Source: CAINDR01 sp964495615
GTDB lineage: Bacteria; Patescibacteriota; Patescibacteriia; Patescibacteriales; UBA12465
NCBI GenBank assembly: GCA_964495615.1
Contig: CAZBVX010000032.1
Location: forward strand, 1-6,599
Reading direction: 5' to 3'
DNA: 6,599 nt
Part shown: piece by piece, positions 5,970 through 6,599 of the stretch
Layout: every line of letters begins with the position of its first letter
How positions within the stretch are numbered: the stretch's first letter is position 1
The notes under the pieces: generated by a model
Told to the model about the DNA's origin: nothing
Seen by the model: only the letters and a program-made list of their open reading frames with translations
The model's database searches: none
Translations under genes and position numbers: made by a program

Positions 5970-6223
5970 AAGCTGTAAATATTCGCTTATATTAATAAAA
6001 ATATTGATATAGCCTATATTTTTTGTTGCAAGATTTCGGCTACAATCAAAAAAATTTTTATAGTTCATCCTATACTTTGTAAGCTTTGTTTTTTTAATTG
6101 ACAATTTTATTTATTTAGTTTATAATACTATTGACTTATATTAGATAAATAAATAGCTAATATAGTTTAAAAAAATAAAGTAATAACTTTATTTTTATAC
6201 TTATTTTGTAAAGTAATAACTTT
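5970..6223. other. AT-rich spacer, no gene
   Basis: I see no open frame of note on either strand. Bases 5970-6097 hold A- and T-runs (AAAAAATTTTT near 6050-6059, a T-run near 6088-6095), a tiny ATATA/TATAT stem at 6008-6020 followed by T6, and no clear promoter. The remainder is the promoter and leader of the HTH gene, listed separately. Together with the tandem units, the gap between genes is 314 bases, the longest gap between genes in the window. Confidence 0.6.
6098..6126 (+). promoter_or_regulatory. Perfect-consensus promoter of the HTH gene
   Basis: TTGACA (6098-6103), exactly 17 bp, then TATAAT (6121-6126): the strongest promoter in the window. The start near 6133 gives a leader of about 90 nt containing the two dyads at 6176-6192 and 6209-6225. 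Such a strong promoter would usually need repression, fitting autoregulation by the HTH product. Confidence 0.85.
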
Positions 6224-6225
6224 AT
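6176..6225 (+). repeat. Two identical 17-bp dyads, putative autoregulatory operator
   Basis: TAAAGTAATAACTTTAT occurs at 6176-6192 and again, identically, at 6209-6225. Each is an inverted repeat, TAAAGT-AATA-ACTTTA. The copies are 33 bp apart, about three helical turns, so bound dimers would lie on nearly the same face. A -10-like TATACT (6196-6201) sits between them, and the second copy overlaps the start codon at 6224. The placement fits an operator for the HTH protein encoded immediately downstream. The same dyads in RNA could form hairpins, the second one hiding the AUG. Confidence 0.7.
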
Positions 6226-6599
6226 GAAAAATTTGAAAAGAAAACTTCAGTTAGAGCAATTAAATAAGAAAATTAAAGCTTTTGATAAACTAGAACCGGC
6301 AAGCCCGGCTTGTGGTTGGGTTTATGCTACTCGAACGGCCTTGGGAATGTCGATGGAACAGTTAGGGAAAAAGATGGGAATTACAAAACAGGGGATAAAA
6401 GATTTGGAGCGACGAGAAGCAGACGGAGCGATTTCCTTGAATAATTTAAATGAAGCCGCGAAAGCCTTTGGCTTGAAACTGACTTATGGTTTTTCCGCGC
6501 CAAACAAAAGTTTAGAAAAAATGGTTAATGAAAGAGCTTTGGAGGTTGCCAAAAATATTGTTTTGCGAACCAGTCAGAATATGAATTTGGAAAACCAAG
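6224..6599 (+). CDS. Mobile mystery protein A, XRE-type HTH (3' end outside window)
   Basis: The frame is open from ATG 6224 to the window end (125 codons, stop not reached). An in-frame TAA at 6209 rules out an earlier start. The N-terminus MKNLKRKLQLEQLNKK, the GWVYATRTALGMSMEQLGKKMG block (31-52) and the helix-turn-helix at about 36-87 (recognition region ITKQGIKDLERREADGAISL) match the mobile mystery protein A family (TIGR02612) as I remember it. So do LTYGFSAP (86-93) and the later RALEVAKNIV. The usual length is about 150 aa, so roughly 25-30 residues are missing. In known loci it is paired with mobile mystery protein B, a Fic/DOC-domain protein, as a toxin-antitoxin-like mobile pair. 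Protein A would be the DNA-binding partner. It has its own consensus promoter and repeated dyads upstream, but no Shine-Dalgarno. Confidence 0.88.
   Translation, partial: MKNLKRKLQLEQLNKKIKAFDKLEPASPACGWVYATRTALGMSMEQLGKKMGITKQGIKDLERREADGAISLNNLNEAAKAFGLKLTYGFSAPNKSLEKMVNERALEVAKNIVLRTSQNMNLENQ

Noticed and set aside
6176..6225. CRISPR-like direct repeats
   Set aside because: There are only two copies, with a 16-bp gap, located in a promoter leader and overlapping a start codon; an operator explains them better.

Overview
The window is AT-rich, has very short non-coding gaps and no Shine-Dalgarno motif in front of any convincing gene. It carries a fermentative acetate/ATP module and a small membrane protein with a DLDHLL motif. 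Together these suggest a Candidate Phyla Radiation (Patescibacteria) type genome; this is inference, as no phylogenetic marker is present. TGA is used as a stop (end of the activating-enzyme gene), so the TGA=Gly code of Gracilibacteria/SR1 does not apply.

Left flank (1-419): no convincing gene. It holds a GC-rich hairpin segment, a perfect 17-bp stem with a GCAA loop (likely a bidirectional terminator), a tRNA-like patch, a good minus-strand promoter with a 14-bp palindrome in its spacer, and a terminator that runs into the promoter of the first gene.

Middle (420-3030): three separately promoted genes on the + strand. They are a DUF6122-like membrane protein with an apparently leaderless mRNA (420-764), an orphan 109-aa protein (827-1156), and a 556-aa soluble protein (1307-2977). 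The last looks like a very divergent relative of M49 (dipeptidyl-peptidase III-like) peptidases in which the HExxH zinc motif has been lost. The second and third genes end in strong intrinsic terminators.

Energy module (3031-5909): a pyruvate formate-lyase-activating enzyme (radical SAM) overlaps by 4 nt a fused alpha-beta ADP-forming acetyl-CoA synthetase. Together they imply pyruvate + CoA -> acetyl-CoA + formate, then acetyl-CoA + ADP + Pi -> acetate + ATP + CoA. The formate-lyase itself is not in the window.

Right flank (5910-6599): five 12-bp tandem units follow the stop codon. Then come an AT-rich spacer, a perfect-consensus promoter (TTGACA-17-TATAAT), two identical 17-bp dyads 33 bp apart, and the start of a 'mobile mystery protein A' (XRE-type HTH), cut by the window end. 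In known loci this gene is followed by mobile mystery protein B, a Fic/DOC-domain protein. The layout (promoter, repeated operator, HTH gene) resembles an autoregulated toxin-antitoxin-like unit and is the most interesting part of the window.
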